This document shows, one piece after another, positions 25,584 to 35,183 of a DNA stretch of 64,000 bases. This DNA comes from a virus: IMG/VR virus record IMGVR_UViG_3300020185_000044, positions 1-64,000 of that record; one strand, written 5' to 3'. Below the pieces are notes generated by a model that did not search any database, had not been told where the DNA came from, and saw only the letters and a list, made by a program, of their open reading frames with translations. The position numbers and the translations under genes are program-made. The first letter of the stretch is position 1. Each line of letters begins with the position of its first letter.

Positions 25584-26996
25584 CTAGTTAGCCTTAAAGA
25601 TACCATATCGGTTAGCAGCGAATCCTTCAAATCCTCTATCACAAGTCATATGAACGTTAAGTTCAGCAACATCTGATGTTGGTATTTGTGCTAATCCACC
25701 TGTTTCCCATTGACGGAATCCCATATTAGAACCTTTTGTCTCTAAGTAGTTTAATCTTAAAGAAGGTACTGAAGATGTTCCTCCACCAAATTGTGGTACG
25801 ATTACGTTATCAGAAGGAATTACTAAGCCCATATTAGTGAACTTTTGTCCTTCAGCTCCTAGACCCCAAGGCTTATCAAAGATAGATAAGTGTTTTTTAT
25901 CGAAAGCAAATCCACCATAAGTGATTTCTCCGAATCCAAACGCTACACTTCTTGAATCAGAAGGAGTTCCGTTATAAGAAATACCACCAGAATTTAAGCC
26001 AGTTGTAACTCTCATTAGGTTATCAATCTCTACAGAAAGAGTATGACCAACCCACATTGTGTTTTTTCTACTTCCTTCGTATTTAACCAACTTAGCAGCT
26101 AAACTATCGAAATCATCTAAAGCAAATGAACCAACGTTGTAAGTCTCTACGTTTCCGTAAGCTTCCATCCAAGGAATAAGACCTTGACTTCCTAATACAG
26201 TTCCAAATCCTGATGTGTCAGCCAAAGTAGTGTTAGTTACTTGGTCGCCAATCAACATAGACTGCTCTAATTCTACCATAAGCACTTTGTAAGCGTCATA
26301 AACAGCTTCGTTGTACCATCCGCTAGAGTTACCATCTTTACCTAAGTTCTCGAACCAAGTTTCAGTAGCAGTTTCTCTGTCTGTTACTTTGTGGTCGTTT
26401 CTTAGAGTTTGGATTGTATTCTTATATTCAAATACAGTCTTACTAGAAGAAGTTCTTTGAGAAGAAGCCTCACCCATTAAGTTGTAAGCGATTATAATAG
26501 TATCAGTAGTTGCTACCTCTGGAATAGCATCTGCTGGATTCAAAGGAATTACATCGTATGTAGCTCCAACTACATCTGTAACCAAACCTTTTACTCGGTT
26601 AGGAAACATTAATACGTCATTCTTTCTTACAGGGTAAGTAGTTGTGTTTCCAGCTTGTACATAAGCTCCACCGTTATTAGCGGCATCCCACTTATAAGCT
26701 GTTGCAATTGTGTGCGTAACCTCCGCTCCTGCTGCTCCTTCGGAAGCAAGAGATGCTAGTTTTACTACTTCCTTAATGTAATCAGATTCAACGTGAATAT
26801 ACTCGTTGTTCTTGATTCCGTTCATAGCCATAGTCATCTCACAAAATCCAGAAATCATCTGGTTTCCGAAAGGATTAACTAAAGTTGGGTCGATGTTTGG
26901 TTTACGAATCGACTGGTCGTATGTCAATGCAAGCGAATCAACGTATGTGTTGTTTGTGTAATTCGCTGTAGTTGCTGGTGTTGTATTAAATCCCAT
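25584..26996 (-). CDS. Major capsid protein (probable)
   Basis: The 470-aa soluble protein follows portal and scaffold-like genes and has a strong terminator directly behind it, as expected for the most abundant protein. The N-terminal region is T/N-rich, and the body has alternating helices and strands with E-x-x-x-G-x-Q-F-x-N near the C-terminus. This is consistent with an HK97-type fold, but no diagnostic short motif exists. Assignment rests on size, order and expression signals. Confidence 0.72.
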   Translation of the reverse strand: MGFNTTPATTANYTNNTYVDSLALTYDQSIRKPNIDPTLVNPFGNQMISGFCEMTMAMNGIKNNEYIHVESDYIKEVVKLASLASEGAAGAEVTHTIATAYKWDAANNGGAYVQAGNTTTYPVRKNDVLMFPNRVKGLVTDVVGATYDVIPLNPADAIPEVATTDTIIIAYNLMGEASSQRTSSSKTVFEYKNTIQTLRNDHKVTDRETATETWFENLGKDGNSSGWYNEAVYDAYKVLMVELEQSMLIGDQVTNTTLADTSGFGTVLGSQGLIPWMEAYGNVETYNVGSFALDDFDSLAAKLVKYEGSRKNTMWVGHTLSVEIDNLMRVTTGLNSGGISYNGTPSDSRSVAFGFGEITYGGFAFDKKHLSIFDKPWGLGAEGQKFTNMGLVIPSDNVIVPQFGGGTSSVPSLRLNYLETKGSNMGFRQWETGGLAQIPTSDVAELNVHMTCDRGFEGFAANRYGIFKAN

Positions 26997-27019
26997 TTTT
27001 ATTGTTTAAAAAAATTGTT

Positions 27020-28186
27020 TTACATAATTGTCGGTATATGGGCTTTACTGTATGCATCTGCGTTCCTATCCTTAGCAACCTCATTTGGTTTAGCTGTGGT
27101 TTCGGGCAAAGAGGCATTAGTTAACTCATTAACCGCTTCTTTTTCACTCTTAGCTGAATTATGCTCCAACATCTTATTATGAATACCAGACCTTAACTCT
27201 GGGTTTTGCCAAATTAAATTCTCAACTGTGACTGCTAAACCTTCGTCCTTAACACGATTTTCTATAGAGCCGTTTTCGTCAATTAATAATCTGAAGTCAT
27301 TCTTAAAGATATTTCCTAAAGCTTCATTCAATGTGCTTACATTTTCTTTTGAGAACTCGTATTGTATTACGTCATCCCCTACTTTAATATCGTAAGCACT
27401 ATTCTTATTAAAGTAATCATTAACCTTTGCTTTAAACTGTCTCTCCGCTTTTGGAAGGAACGTTTGTAGCCTTTTTTCTTCTTCTTGAGCCGTTATCCTT
27501 TGTTCATCCTGTGGATTCATAGGTGGCTTCGCATTTTCTTGTCTTTCTTTTAGCTTACCTAAGTAAGTTTCAGCCTTTATGTCTAAGTCAGCTTTCGCTC
27601 GTTTATGCTCCTTGTCCTCTGGTGTAGAGTATTCGTCATACAAAGCGTCATAATCATTCTCTAACTTAGCTCTTAGCTTCTCCTCTGATACATTAGGAAA
27701 GTCTAATTTATACCCCTCTAACACAACGTCTAATGCTTGGTTTACATCGTTTAAATCATAATTATTGTAATCTCTAGTTGTTAAAGACCAATAGCTGTTA
27801 TCATTTAAATCGTAACCTTGCGCTTCTAATTCTCTTGCTCTCTTAATAAAATCACTTTCTTCTGTTACATTTGATTGTGATTCTAACCATTCTTGCTTTT
27901 TAGCCTCGAAGTCTTCTTGTGTTAAATAACCTAAGTCTTTGGCTTTAGAGCGCACCAAATCTTCATTTAGTTCTGGTGCTTGCTCCTCAACCGATGGAGG
28001 TTGGGACACGTTATCTTCTACGACAGTTTCTTCCACTATCGTATCTTTTATAGGTTCTTCCGTTTGTGCAACGGGAGTTTCGTTTTCTACTACTTCAGTT
28101 GCCTCTTGTGCAACCTCTTCTGATTTCAAAGAACTATATTCGTCCTTGCTTTTTCCTAAGCTAGTGTTTATTTCTATTCCGTCCAT
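27020..28186 (-). CDS. Scaffold-like protein (388 aa)
   Basis: It is very acidic (E/D/V/P-rich first 80 residues) followed by coiled-coil helices, with no hydrophobic core-like segments. It lies between portal and capsid genes, the standard place of the scaffold in short-tailed phages. Likely an assembly scaffold for procapsid formation. It has its own promoter at 28208-28215. Confidence 0.65.
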   Translation of the reverse strand: MDGIEINTSLGKSKDEYSSLKSEEVAQEATEVVENETPVAQTEEPIKDTIVEETVVEDNVSQPPSVEEQAPELNEDLVRSKAKDLGYLTQEDFEAKKQEWLESQSNVTEESDFIKRARELEAQGYDLNDNSYWSLTTRDYNNYDLNDVNQALDVVLEGYKLDFPNVSEEKLRAKLENDYDALYDEYSTPEDKEHKRAKADLDIKAETYLGKLKERQENAKPPMNPQDEQRITAQEEEKRLQTFLPKAERQFKAKVNDYFNKNSAYDIKVGDDVIQYEFSKENVSTLNEALGNIFKNDFRLLIDENGSIENRVKDEGLAVTVENLIWQNPELRSGIHNKMLEHNSAKSEKEAVNELTNASLPETTAKPNEVAKDRNADAYSKAHIPTIM

Positions 28187-28207
28187 AATAAATTAAATTG
28201 ATATATA

Positions 28208-28215
28208 CAAAATTA
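28208..28215 (-). promoter_or_regulatory. -7 box TAATTTTG for scaffold/capsid
   Basis: CAAAATTA on the plus strand gives TAATTTTG on the minus strand, 21 nt before ATG 28186. It is the same box as in front of 24352-25473. Confidence 0.55.
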
Positions 28216-28236
28216 ATAAGATTTTTTAACAAAAAC

Positions 28237-30774
28237 CTAAGCCTGTGTTTGACCCGTTGATGCGGCTCTTTTCTGTGCGTCATCTGCTGGTCTAGGTGTG
28301 CTTCTAAAAGGCTGTGGTATTCCCCTCTTACCGCCACCACCGCTAGGCGTAGAGCTAGGAGTAGATGTTAATGAAGAAGATGGTGAGCCGCTAGGGGTGT
28401 TGTTTAATACCTCTGTTTTTGCGTTTGTGTCCATGCTTGTTTTTATCAAGTCTTGGTCTACTTCACCCTTTAAAACAGTTCCTAATCTTCCTTCTCCTGC
28501 TTTTACTTTCTCTAACTCAGCCTTAAATTGATACTCAGCTTGCATTTTTTGCATAGCGAAACTATGCTCTATTTTCATTAATTCTAAGTCTGCTGCTTTT
28601 GCCGCTTGATTACTTTGAATCTGAATTTGACCATTAGCTTGCTGTAATTCAATAGAGCGTTGGTGCGCCTTCTGCATAAAATTGTCTGCCGCTCTAGCTA
28701 GATATTCGTTAGCTGCTTTATAGCTTCCCGCTTCTAATACCTCTCTTGACCTATTAGCTTCTGCCACTGATATTTGCCCTTGTTGTATCGCAATTTTAAC
28801 AGACTCTTCAAACAATGCTTTTTGTTGTTCTGACGGCTTAAACTTAATTGATATGCCTAATTCAGCATTTGTAAGTTCTTTACTTGCTTTAAGCACTTCT
28901 ACTCGCAAGCTACCCATAGCCATTTTATAGCCGTTAACTTTTATGCCTCTAGCTATATTATGCTTAATCATTAAGGCTATCCTATCTGATGTACGCTCTA
29001 TGATATTAGTGTATGCGTCTGTAAGTTGTTTTGTTGCGGAGTTATAAGCAGATTCTCTCTTTTCTTCTACGCCTACTAATGCGCCTTTAGCTGCTGCTGT
29101 TCCATCTATTGTAGGGTTAATACCACTCACTTGATACATTTGAGATACCCAATGATTGTATATGCCTACTAATCTCTCTACGTCTGATGATAATCCGTTT
29201 TCTAATTCTTTTATAGGAGGCTGACCCGTTAAGGTTTGAGGTCTACCATTCTTATCGTGAGAGCGGTAGTATATTCTACCCGTCTTATCGTAAATCTCTG
29301 CTAGTCCCTTATCGTCTACCAAACCGCTACCCATTCCAGATGTAACCCCTTGTAGGGCGGAAATATCTATTGCAACGTTCTTTGGTCTTGCCTGACTAAT
29401 TAAGTGCTGTATCTTTTGCTCTATATTAATCATTTGACGTACATAAGGAATCATTGATTCAGTCATCCCTTGACTCATAGTATCTTGTACGTTAGGTGTG
29501 TAGAACACTAAGTCAAATTCTGCATTAGTGTCAATTACCTTGTCCTTAATGCGTCTTACTATGTCGTTTTTCTTTTTGTACCCGAAACATTTATTTGTAT
29601 CACATACTAAGTAGCCTTCGTAAATGTCTATAACAGACTTTCTGATTACTTCTGTTACGCCTCTTTTCTTAACTTTCTTTCCTTCTTCATCCTCGTAATA
29701 CTCTTTGTAATTACTAGGTACTTTATCAAATGATACGCTATTTCCCTTCTTAGACTTTTTCTCTCTCCATACCTTGTGGTTTTCAGACTTGAATTGCCCA
29801 AACATAACAAGAACATTAAAGTTATCATATTCATTTGAAGTTATCCCTTCTTGGTAGTAAGAACCAAATGACCAACTCTGATTAGATACGCTTCCTTTAT
29901 TTCCTGCATATCTCTTTGCTATGTCAAATAGTTCTGATTCTGATAACTCTCCGTTTGAACGTTGTCTTAGTTCATTTATAGTCATCTCTAGCACTATGCC
30001 TACATAGGTTGCGTCTGATGCGTCTGGCTTAGTGAAATAAGAGTATATTAAGTTTTTTCTGTCTATTGCTTCTGTTATAATGTTACCGTTTCTATCGAAC
30101 CTAGTCCAAGTTCCTGCGCTGTCTAAAACGTGCAAATCCCTTGATATAGTTTTCTTTATTTCCTCGAAACTATTGTTTGCGTAAACATATCGTATTCCAT
30201 TTTCAATAGACTCTTCTTCTTCTGTTTTCCAATTTAATTCTGCATCAAATTGTACTTCGTCTATTGTGTCTGGAGCGTCTTTTACCTCTTCTTTTATCTT
30301 GTCTAAGCCCGATGTGTCTTGACCTTGCGCTTCCATCTTAGCGATAGCGGCTTTAATCTTAACCTTACCGAACATCTCTTTCATTCGGTTGTCTAACTTA
30401 TCTGTGCTGTCTTTGTCTATTGCCGTAGCAATTACATCGTAAGGTCTGTCTATTAGCTTGTTAGAAGAAATGTTGATTAGGTTCTTTAATACCCCTGCTG
30501 CTGCGGGAGTGAAATCCTTAGATAATAATGATGTATTACCATCTTCTAAAGTATCTCTGTCTTTATACTCCTCAATTGAAGGCGTACCCATAGCAAAGTT
30601 CCGTAAAGTAACGAACTTCTTTCTTTGGTCGAAAAAGTTATTAGCATCCTTACTATGCTCACCCCACATAGCCCTAAGATAAGCTAGACCATACTCTCGT
30701 GTAGCTTTCTTCTCTTCAGAATCAAATGGGTTTGGGAATCCTCTAAAGGATTTTTGAGCTTTTATATTATCCAA
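28237..30774 (-). CDS. Portal protein (845 aa), TTG start
   Basis: Position (after terminase, before scaffold), size and a long helical C-terminus rich in Q/A/K support a portal of the P22/crAss-like size class. The segment VRQMINIEQKIQHLISQARP looks like the long stem helix. The C-terminal 60 residues are P/S/T/G-rich and disordered. The reading frame starts at TTG 30774; the next in-frame ATG is about 35 residues later, so TTG is the likely start. It has its own promoter at 30794-30801. Confidence 0.8.
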   Translation of the reverse strand: MDNIKAQKSFRGFPNPFDSEEKKATREYGLAYLRAMWGEHSKDANNFFDQRKKFVTLRNFAMGTPSIEEYKDRDTLEDGNTSLLSKDFTPAAAGVLKNLINISSNKLIDRPYDVIATAIDKDSTDKLDNRMKEMFGKVKIKAAIAKMEAQGQDTSGLDKIKEEVKDAPDTIDEVQFDAELNWKTEEEESIENGIRYVYANNSFEEIKKTISRDLHVLDSAGTWTRFDRNGNIITEAIDRKNLIYSYFTKPDASDATYVGIVLEMTINELRQRSNGELSESELFDIAKRYAGNKGSVSNQSWSFGSYYQEGITSNEYDNFNVLVMFGQFKSENHKVWREKKSKKGNSVSFDKVPSNYKEYYEDEEGKKVKKRGVTEVIRKSVIDIYEGYLVCDTNKCFGYKKKNDIVRRIKDKVIDTNAEFDLVFYTPNVQDTMSQGMTESMIPYVRQMINIEQKIQHLISQARPKNVAIDISALQGVTSGMGSGLVDDKGLAEIYDKTGRIYYRSHDKNGRPQTLTGQPPIKELENGLSSDVERLVGIYNHWVSQMYQVSGINPTIDGTAAAKGALVGVEEKRESAYNSATKQLTDAYTNIIERTSDRIALMIKHNIARGIKVNGYKMAMGSLRVEVLKASKELTNAELGISIKFKPSEQQKALFEESVKIAIQQGQISVAEANRSREVLEAGSYKAANEYLARAADNFMQKAHQRSIELQQANGQIQIQSNQAAKAADLELMKIEHSFAMQKMQAEYQFKAELEKVKAGEGRLGTVLKGEVDQDLIKTSMDTNAKTEVLNNTPSGSPSSSLTSTPSSTPSGGGGKRGIPQPFRSTPRPADDAQKRAASTGQTQA

Positions 30775-30793
30775 GTTGCTGAATTTCTTTTTA

Positions 30794-30801
30794 CAAAGAT
30801 A
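30794..30801 (-). promoter_or_regulatory. -7 box TATCTTTG for portal
   Basis: CAAAGATA on the plus strand is TATCTTTG on the minus strand, 19 nt before the TTG start. The leader contains AAAAAGAAA. Confidence 0.65.
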
Positions 30802-30829
30802 CTAAAATTAAGATTAATTAACTATAAAG

Positions 30830-32893
30830 TTATTTAACCTTATATATCTTATGAAAACTCATTACATTAAAGTCTGCGGGAGCGGATAATTCTGACGTAT
30901 CTATATTCATTCTACTCATTTTACACGCTAGTATTGCTATCATATATGCCACCGTTGCATCGTAGGGAGTCCAATTGTCTACCTCGAAATCTTGTAAATC
31001 TTCTATTAGGTTAGGGAATGGCATTGAGCCGTAAGTAGGGCTACCCGTTTGGTCTACTTCAATATAACCTATATCATCTACAATATGCGCTCTAGTAACG
31101 TTTACTAGGTTCTCTCGTATTCCTCCATTAGTTGCGTTATAAAAGCCTCTCTCTTTAAACTTTTTCTTTTGGTCTTTCTCTAGTTCGTTATACATTAGGT
31201 ATTCTTCACATCTCTTATTCTCGAAATGACGAATCAATACTGACCCTGCGTTATTTTCTACGAAAACTCTAGCTGAATAGAATACAGCCATCATTATCAT
31301 ATCCTCTGCAAAGTCTGTTGGGTGGTCTTGTCTATATAGATATTCGCATACAGCTTTAGGTGTTTTATTTCCCATATAACCTATATCAAGAACTGCGTAA
31401 GCTGCGTTATCTGAGCCGCTTCCTGCTACGGGTGCTTTAAGGTTTGTAGGGTCAATACCTATTCTAACGTGTTCTCTTGTTGGTTCTCTACCATATTCTG
31501 ATATTCTGTATTGGTTTCTATCTTCTGTTGGCGGCATCCACGCAACAGTCCATCTACCGTTTTCTTTATCTTCTTGAAAACCTACTTCGTTTTCTTCTCC
31601 GTTCTTCCAATAGAAGTTACCTCGTCTGTTTTCTGCGTAAATACCTTCATCTTCGTTATATTGTGATTGCTGCTGTATCTTAGCTAACGCCCAAGGACTT
31701 GCTGTTGATTCCATTAACCACATATCAGATTCTCTTAATGGATATTTCCTTCTGTATGATATAAGCTCAGAGCCACTTAATCTAGCCATTTCAGCTTCGT
31801 GAAACCTTCTAGCGTACTCTCTGTCTGAATACCCCCACTCATCAACCTTATACCCGTAATCAGCAGGTATAAAGAGTTTTCTTAATCCACTTATAGTTCT
31901 ACCAAGTAAAGGGTCTAATGTCTTAACATTTGAGTTATCCCAAATATTTTTAAATCTAGCACCTCCAAATCTCTCCATATCCTCTACGGTTGTAGTATGC
32001 AAGGACTTACCTACCACCTTATCCCTAGACATAAAGCATTTAGAGTTTACCTCCCAACGCTCATCTACTTCTGCTACACCTTTCTCTACCTTACCTTCCT
32101 CATCGTAATACCCAAATCTAAACCCTAATCCATCTTGAGCCATATTGTTAGCGGGGAACGGCTTAATCCAAGAGTCTAATACATATTGGTATTCCTTTAC
32201 TTCGCCCTTAGAACTTTTCTTTTGTGGTGCGGTAAAATATATAGCGTTACTTCTTTTTGTTTCACCCGTATCAATAGGCTTAAAGAAGTCTGGTAGCCTT
32301 TGCCAAGATTCTTGTATTTTTAAGAATACCTCTACGGCATCTTTATTTGTTTTAGATTGTATAGCGCACTTAGCACCCTCTAACATCATTGCTGTTGTAT
32401 AGCATATAGCCCCGCCAACAGATGTTTTCCCGAATCTTCTACAAGTCCCCCAAACCGCACCCAATGAACTTTTGTCCTTCTCTGTACAATCCCAATGGTA
32501 GAAAGTATCTCTCTGTGCATCAATGAAATCTGGAGTTGTGTATGTACCATCATTAACGGATGGTATTATCCACCATTGAAGCATAAAGTAATGCTTACCC
32601 GTTACATATTCTAGTTGGTTGCCATTATAGAAGTGTATGCCCTCGTCTAGCCTTCGCTGTTCTTCTGCTACAAATTCTATTAATTCGCTTTCGGATAGCG
32701 TGTCTATTATATCCCTATCGTGTAGCGGAAACTTTCTATCATCCTTCTCTAAACCAAAATTAAATACATCGCCAACATCTGGCGGGTCGGGTCTTACATA
32801 ATCATAGTCACCTACTCGTATGTTTGTTTGGAAATCATAGTAAATTTCGTGACATTCCTCTATGCCCTTACTTGTCTTTTCTTTGTTGGGCAT
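30830..32893 (-). CDS. terL: Large terminase subunit
   Basis: The 687-aa protein has an N-terminal ATPase with a Walker A-like segment G-T-C-R-R-F-G-K-T-S (about residues 150-160). A Y-D-E-E-G Walker-B-like acidic patch follows. The C-terminal RNase-H-type nuclease begins at R-I-G-I-D-P-T (about 478) and ends with Y-D-A-T-V-A-Y near residue 655. The two parts package DNA into the head: translocation by the ATPase and cutting by the nuclease. The start overlaps the end of the 112-aa gene upstream, which may be the small subunit. Confidence 0.92.
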   Translation of the reverse strand: MPNKEKTSKGIEECHEIYYDFQTNIRVGDYDYVRPDPPDVGDVFNFGLEKDDRKFPLHDRDIIDTLSESELIEFVAEEQRRLDEGIHFYNGNQLEYVTGKHYFMLQWWIIPSVNDGTYTTPDFIDAQRDTFYHWDCTEKDKSSLGAVWGTCRRFGKTSVGGAICYTTAMMLEGAKCAIQSKTNKDAVEVFLKIQESWQRLPDFFKPIDTGETKRSNAIYFTAPQKKSSKGEVKEYQYVLDSWIKPFPANNMAQDGLGFRFGYYDEEGKVEKGVAEVDERWEVNSKCFMSRDKVVGKSLHTTTVEDMERFGGARFKNIWDNSNVKTLDPLLGRTISGLRKLFIPADYGYKVDEWGYSDREYARRFHEAEMARLSGSELISYRRKYPLRESDMWLMESTASPWALAKIQQQSQYNEDEGIYAENRRGNFYWKNGEENEVGFQEDKENGRWTVAWMPPTEDRNQYRISEYGREPTREHVRIGIDPTNLKAPVAGSGSDNAAYAVLDIGYMGNKTPKAVCEYLYRQDHPTDFAEDMIMMAVFYSARVFVENNAGSVLIRHFENKRCEEYLMYNELEKDQKKKFKERGFYNATNGGIRENLVNVTRAHIVDDIGYIEVDQTGSPTYGSMPFPNLIEDLQDFEVDNWTPYDATVAYMIAILACKMSRMNIDTSELSAPADFNVMSFHKIYKVK

Positions 32894-33206
32894 AGAACTC
32901 TGGTTTTAATTCGCTTGGCTTTAGTCTTTCTTTCTTTGCTCTCGCAAGTTCCGTGGGGTCAATTCTAGTTTCTAATTTATATATAGCATCGGTAAGCTTC
33001 TCCATTTTATCGCCCCACTTTATAAACTCATCGAAAGCGTCATCATCTTGACCGAATATTATCTTCACTTTACTAATTTGCCTAGATATATCATCCATTT
33101 GACTTTTCAGCGCAACATATCCCTCTAAATAAGGGCTTTCAAATACCTTTTTAAGTATTCGTTTTGCTTCAGGTAAATCAAGTTTATCTATATAACTATG
33201 CTTCAT
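32868..33206 (-). CDS. Small helical protein, candidate small terminase
   Basis: The 112-aa, fully helical, charged protein is encoded just before terL and overlaps it. Small terminases are short, helical and placed here, but no HTH motif is obvious (KLDLPEAKRILKKVFES). It overlaps the GroES-like gene upstream by 4 nt. TerS assignment by position only. Confidence 0.4.
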   Translation of the reverse strand: MKHSYIDKLDLPEAKRILKKVFESPYLEGYVALKSQMDDISRQISKVKIIFGQDDDAFDEFIKWGDKMEKLTDAIYKLETRIDPTELARAKKERLKPSELKPEFYAQQRKDK

Positions 33207-34036
33207 AATTCTGCTAGTACGTTATCTTTTTTTACAGCGTAATACTTATTACCATTAAACTCAAATGAGTTATACCCTCGCTTCATATAAATAAGCTGCG
33301 TGTCTTTCTTATATGCGTTTGAATATACTACCTTACCTAAGCCTTTTGTTACCTTTTCTTTTCTAGGTAAATAAATGCCGTTAAAGTCTACCCACTCTTC
33401 GTCATCATCCATAGCTTCCATTATAATCCAATCACCAAAAGGAATCAATTCATCCCCATTGATTACAGCAAAAATATAGCTAGAATGTGTGAATATAACA
33501 TCCTTACCGTCTACTTGCATCCACTCACCTTCAAATTGGTCTGATGGATAGTCGTTATCCTCTGCGTAGATTATGGTATCACCTTTCTTTAATCCGTAGC
33601 AATCAATTACGATTACACCCCTGTCATTAGGCTGCTCTACGGTTTGCGGAATATATATACCGCTATCGGTAGTTTCTTTCTTAGGCAGTTTCTTAATACC
33701 TACAAAACCATTCGTAGGCACTTCGTTTATCGCTCTTACATACTGAACGTATTCTGAGTCTCGTAAAAGATAATAGAATATACCTTTTTCAGTTGTACCA
33801 TTCCAATCTTCGCTAGAAAACTTTCTGTCATCTAGCCAACACATTCTATGGTCAAACCAAATCTTACCGTTAAGTTCTACATCTAACTTTGTTGAGTTTT
33901 CTACGACAATGCCATCGTGTGTCATATGCTTACCCTCGTGACCCCAATTAGAGTCGATTATAAGCCCGTTTAACATATTAGCCTTATCATCGTCTACTTT
34001 TACAGCGATGTAGTTTAAAATGCCTCCTTTAAGCAT
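33203..34036 (-). CDS. Tandem GroES/Cpn10-like protein
   Basis: The 277-aa protein has two clear Cpn10-like units and a possible third. Unit 2 (about residues 108-193) has G-I-Y-I-P-x-T-V-E-Q, G-V-I-V-I-D and H-S-S-Y-I-F-A-V-I. Unit 3 (about 196-277) has P-F-G-D-W-I-I, G-I-Y-L-P-R and K-D-N-V-L-A-E-L, like GroES PLGDRVL...ESDILAVL. Residues 8-105 look like a degenerate first unit. Phage Cpn10s (T4 gp31) help GroEL fold capsid protein. It sits at the head of the packaging operon. Confidence 0.72.
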   Translation of the reverse strand: MLKGGILNYIAVKVDDDKANMLNGLIIDSNWGHEGKHMTHDGIVVENSTKLDVELNGKIWFDHRMCWLDDRKFSSEDWNGTTEKGIFYYLLRDSEYVQYVRAINEVPTNGFVGIKKLPKKETTDSGIYIPQTVEQPNDRGVIVIDCYGLKKGDTIIYAEDNDYPSDQFEGEWMQVDGKDVIFTHSSYIFAVINGDELIPFGDWIIMEAMDDDEEWVDFNGIYLPRKEKVTKGLGKVVYSNAYKKDTQLIYMKRGYNSFEFNGNKYYAVKKDNVLAEL

Positions 34037-34310
34037 TTGGCAATATAAGATTGCTAGGTGGTTTTACCGTTGGTTCTGGTGCGTGATAATTTACAGCAGA
34101 AAATGAATCTGTCTTAGCTACAATTGTATCTGCGAACTCTATTAATTCGTTAGGTTCTGTTACTCCTGCTCGAATAGCTAAGTCTAATGCAAATCTATAA
34201 GAACCCTCTAATGCTGATGCTTTTTGTAATTCTGCTTGAAATTCTTGCTGTGCGCCTTGCGCTAATTGCTGATAAGCCATATTAGCTTCTCGCTCTTTCT
34301 TGTCTGTCAT
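34029..34310 (-). CDS. Small helical late protein (93 aa)
   Basis: It is Q/A/E-rich and helical with a proline-rich tail. Its end overlaps the start of the Cpn10-like gene, so the two are co-translated. It has its own promoter box 23 nt upstream. Function unknown; the position at the head of the packaging module suggests an assembly factor. Confidence 0.6.
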   Translation of the reverse strand: MTDKKEREANMAYQQLAQGAQQEFQAELQKASALEGSYRFALDLAIRAGVTEPNELIEFADTIVAKTDSFSAVNYHAPEPTVKPPSNLILPNA

Positions 34311-34332
34311 ATCTATTAAATTAAAGTTTTAA

Positions 34333-34340
34333 CAAATATA
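34333..34340 (-). promoter_or_regulatory. -7 box TATATTTG for the packaging operon
   Basis: It reads TATATTTG on the minus strand, 22 nt before ATG 34310, directly behind the terminator of the preceding gene. It probably drives 34310 through terL. Confidence 0.65.
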
Positions 34341-34343
34341 AAC

Positions 34344-34372
34344 AAAAAAACCCCCGATTATGGCAGGGGCTT
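34344..34372 (-). terminator. Intrinsic terminator after 34403-34822
   Basis: On the minus strand GCCCCTGCC and GGGGG form a hairpin with an AT-rich loop, followed by a T7 run. Confidence 0.75.
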
Positions 34373-34402
34373 CTTAGATAACATGAAAAAAGATGTTCTT
34401 TA

Positions 34403-34822
34403 TTATAGAGCGTTTACTAAGGCTCTAAATTCGCCTACGCTTATGCTTAGTTCGTATCGCTTATCTTGATTGCCTTCACTGTAAAATAACGTACAAGCCG
34501 TATCGCTTACTCTAACTACTCCCGTAATTTGATTTACATTAATTACAAAGCCTAATCCAGTTCCTTCTAGCAATTGAGTTCCGTATGTTGAAAACAACGA
34601 ATCTTCTACATTAATGATTGCTGATTTTCTCTGACCTCTGTAAAAATACTTTACTTCTGAAGTTGTATCTCCCGTTTGAGGTGTTACTTTATAAATATCA
34701 CCTTCCATTACAGTTGCGATTGTGTCGCTACTTGCGAATGATACAAGTACCATTGCCTTTTCTTGTGAGAATACAAATGATGTGCTAATCGCTAATATAA
34801 ATAATGCTATAATTTTTTTCAT
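34403..34822 (-). CDS. Exported small protein with signal peptide (139 aa)
   Basis: The N-terminus is a signal peptide (MKKIIALFILAISTSFVFSQ). The mature 120 residues are beta-rich with one cysteine (DTACTLFY). It is a monocistronic unit with its own promoter (34848-34855) and terminator (34344-34372), so it is a separately controlled late or moron-like gene. Possible roles are altering the host surface or superinfection exclusion. Not shown by the sequence. Confidence 0.6.
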   Translation of the reverse strand: MKKIIALFILAISTSFVFSQEKAMVLVSFASSDTIATVMEGDIYKVTPQTGDTTSEVKYFYRGQRKSAIINVEDSLFSTYGTQLLEGTGLGFVINVNQITGVVRVSDTACTLFYSEGNQDKRYELSISVGEFRALVNAL

Positions 34823-34847
34823 TTCTTTTGGTTTAGTTTTCTTTTTA

Positions 34848-34855
34848 CAAAGGTA
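34848..34855 (-). promoter_or_regulatory. -7 box TACCTTTG for the exported protein gene
   Basis: CAAAGGTA on the plus strand reads TACCTTTG on the minus strand, 25 nt before ATG 34822, just beyond the stop of the basic gene 34859-35179. Confidence 0.6.
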
Positions 34856-34858
34856 ATA

Positions 34859-35179
34859 TTATTTTTTAACTTTTTTTCTTTTCTTGGCTTTACCGCCTCT
34901 AGCGTTTTTATCGCCTTTTGTATCGCTCTTACTTCCCCTGTTAGCTTTTACGGACTTTAATCTTAGTCCGTTCTTTGTGTGGCTTAAGTCACCCGTATCT
35001 TTACTTACAATGTTTCGCTTACGCCTAGCTTTTGATAGTTCGGCTCTTTTTTTCTTTTGCTCAGGACGAGAATTTATCTCCTTATCCTTAGCCGCCTTAA
35101 CCCTTCTAGCTTTTTTAGAATTTCTGTAATACTTTGCGCTATCACTTAATTGGCTATATGGTTTCTTTCTTGGTGCGAT
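34859..35179 (-). CDS. Lysine/arginine-rich virion or DNA-binding protein with apparent ATC start (106 aa)
   Basis: The frame is open for 107 codons and holds no ATG, GTG or TTG, so ordinary gene callers miss it. It begins (I/M)APRKKPYSQLSDSAKYYR and contains PEQKKKRAELSKARRKR and S-H-T-K-N-G. I recall proteins of this type, starting MAPRKKPYSQLS, near phage head genes, but cannot check it here. The only plausible start is ATC at 35177-35179, exactly 4 nt after a TATCTTTG box. That is the spacing used by ATG starts of leaderless genes in this window. It may be a DNA-condensing or structural protein; very basic. Confidence 0.7.
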   Translation of the reverse strand: MAPRKKPYSQLSDSAKYYRNSKKARRVKAAKDKEINSRPEQKKKRAELSKARRKRNIVSKDTGDLSHTKNGLRLKSVKANRGSKSDTKGDKNARGGKAKKRKKVKK

Positions 35180-35183
35180 GCTA

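Noticed and set aside
34884-35129. Plus-strand frame at 34884-35129
   Set aside because: It is the shadow of the basic minus-strand gene 34859-35179, which fits the promoter and a familiar protein pattern far better.
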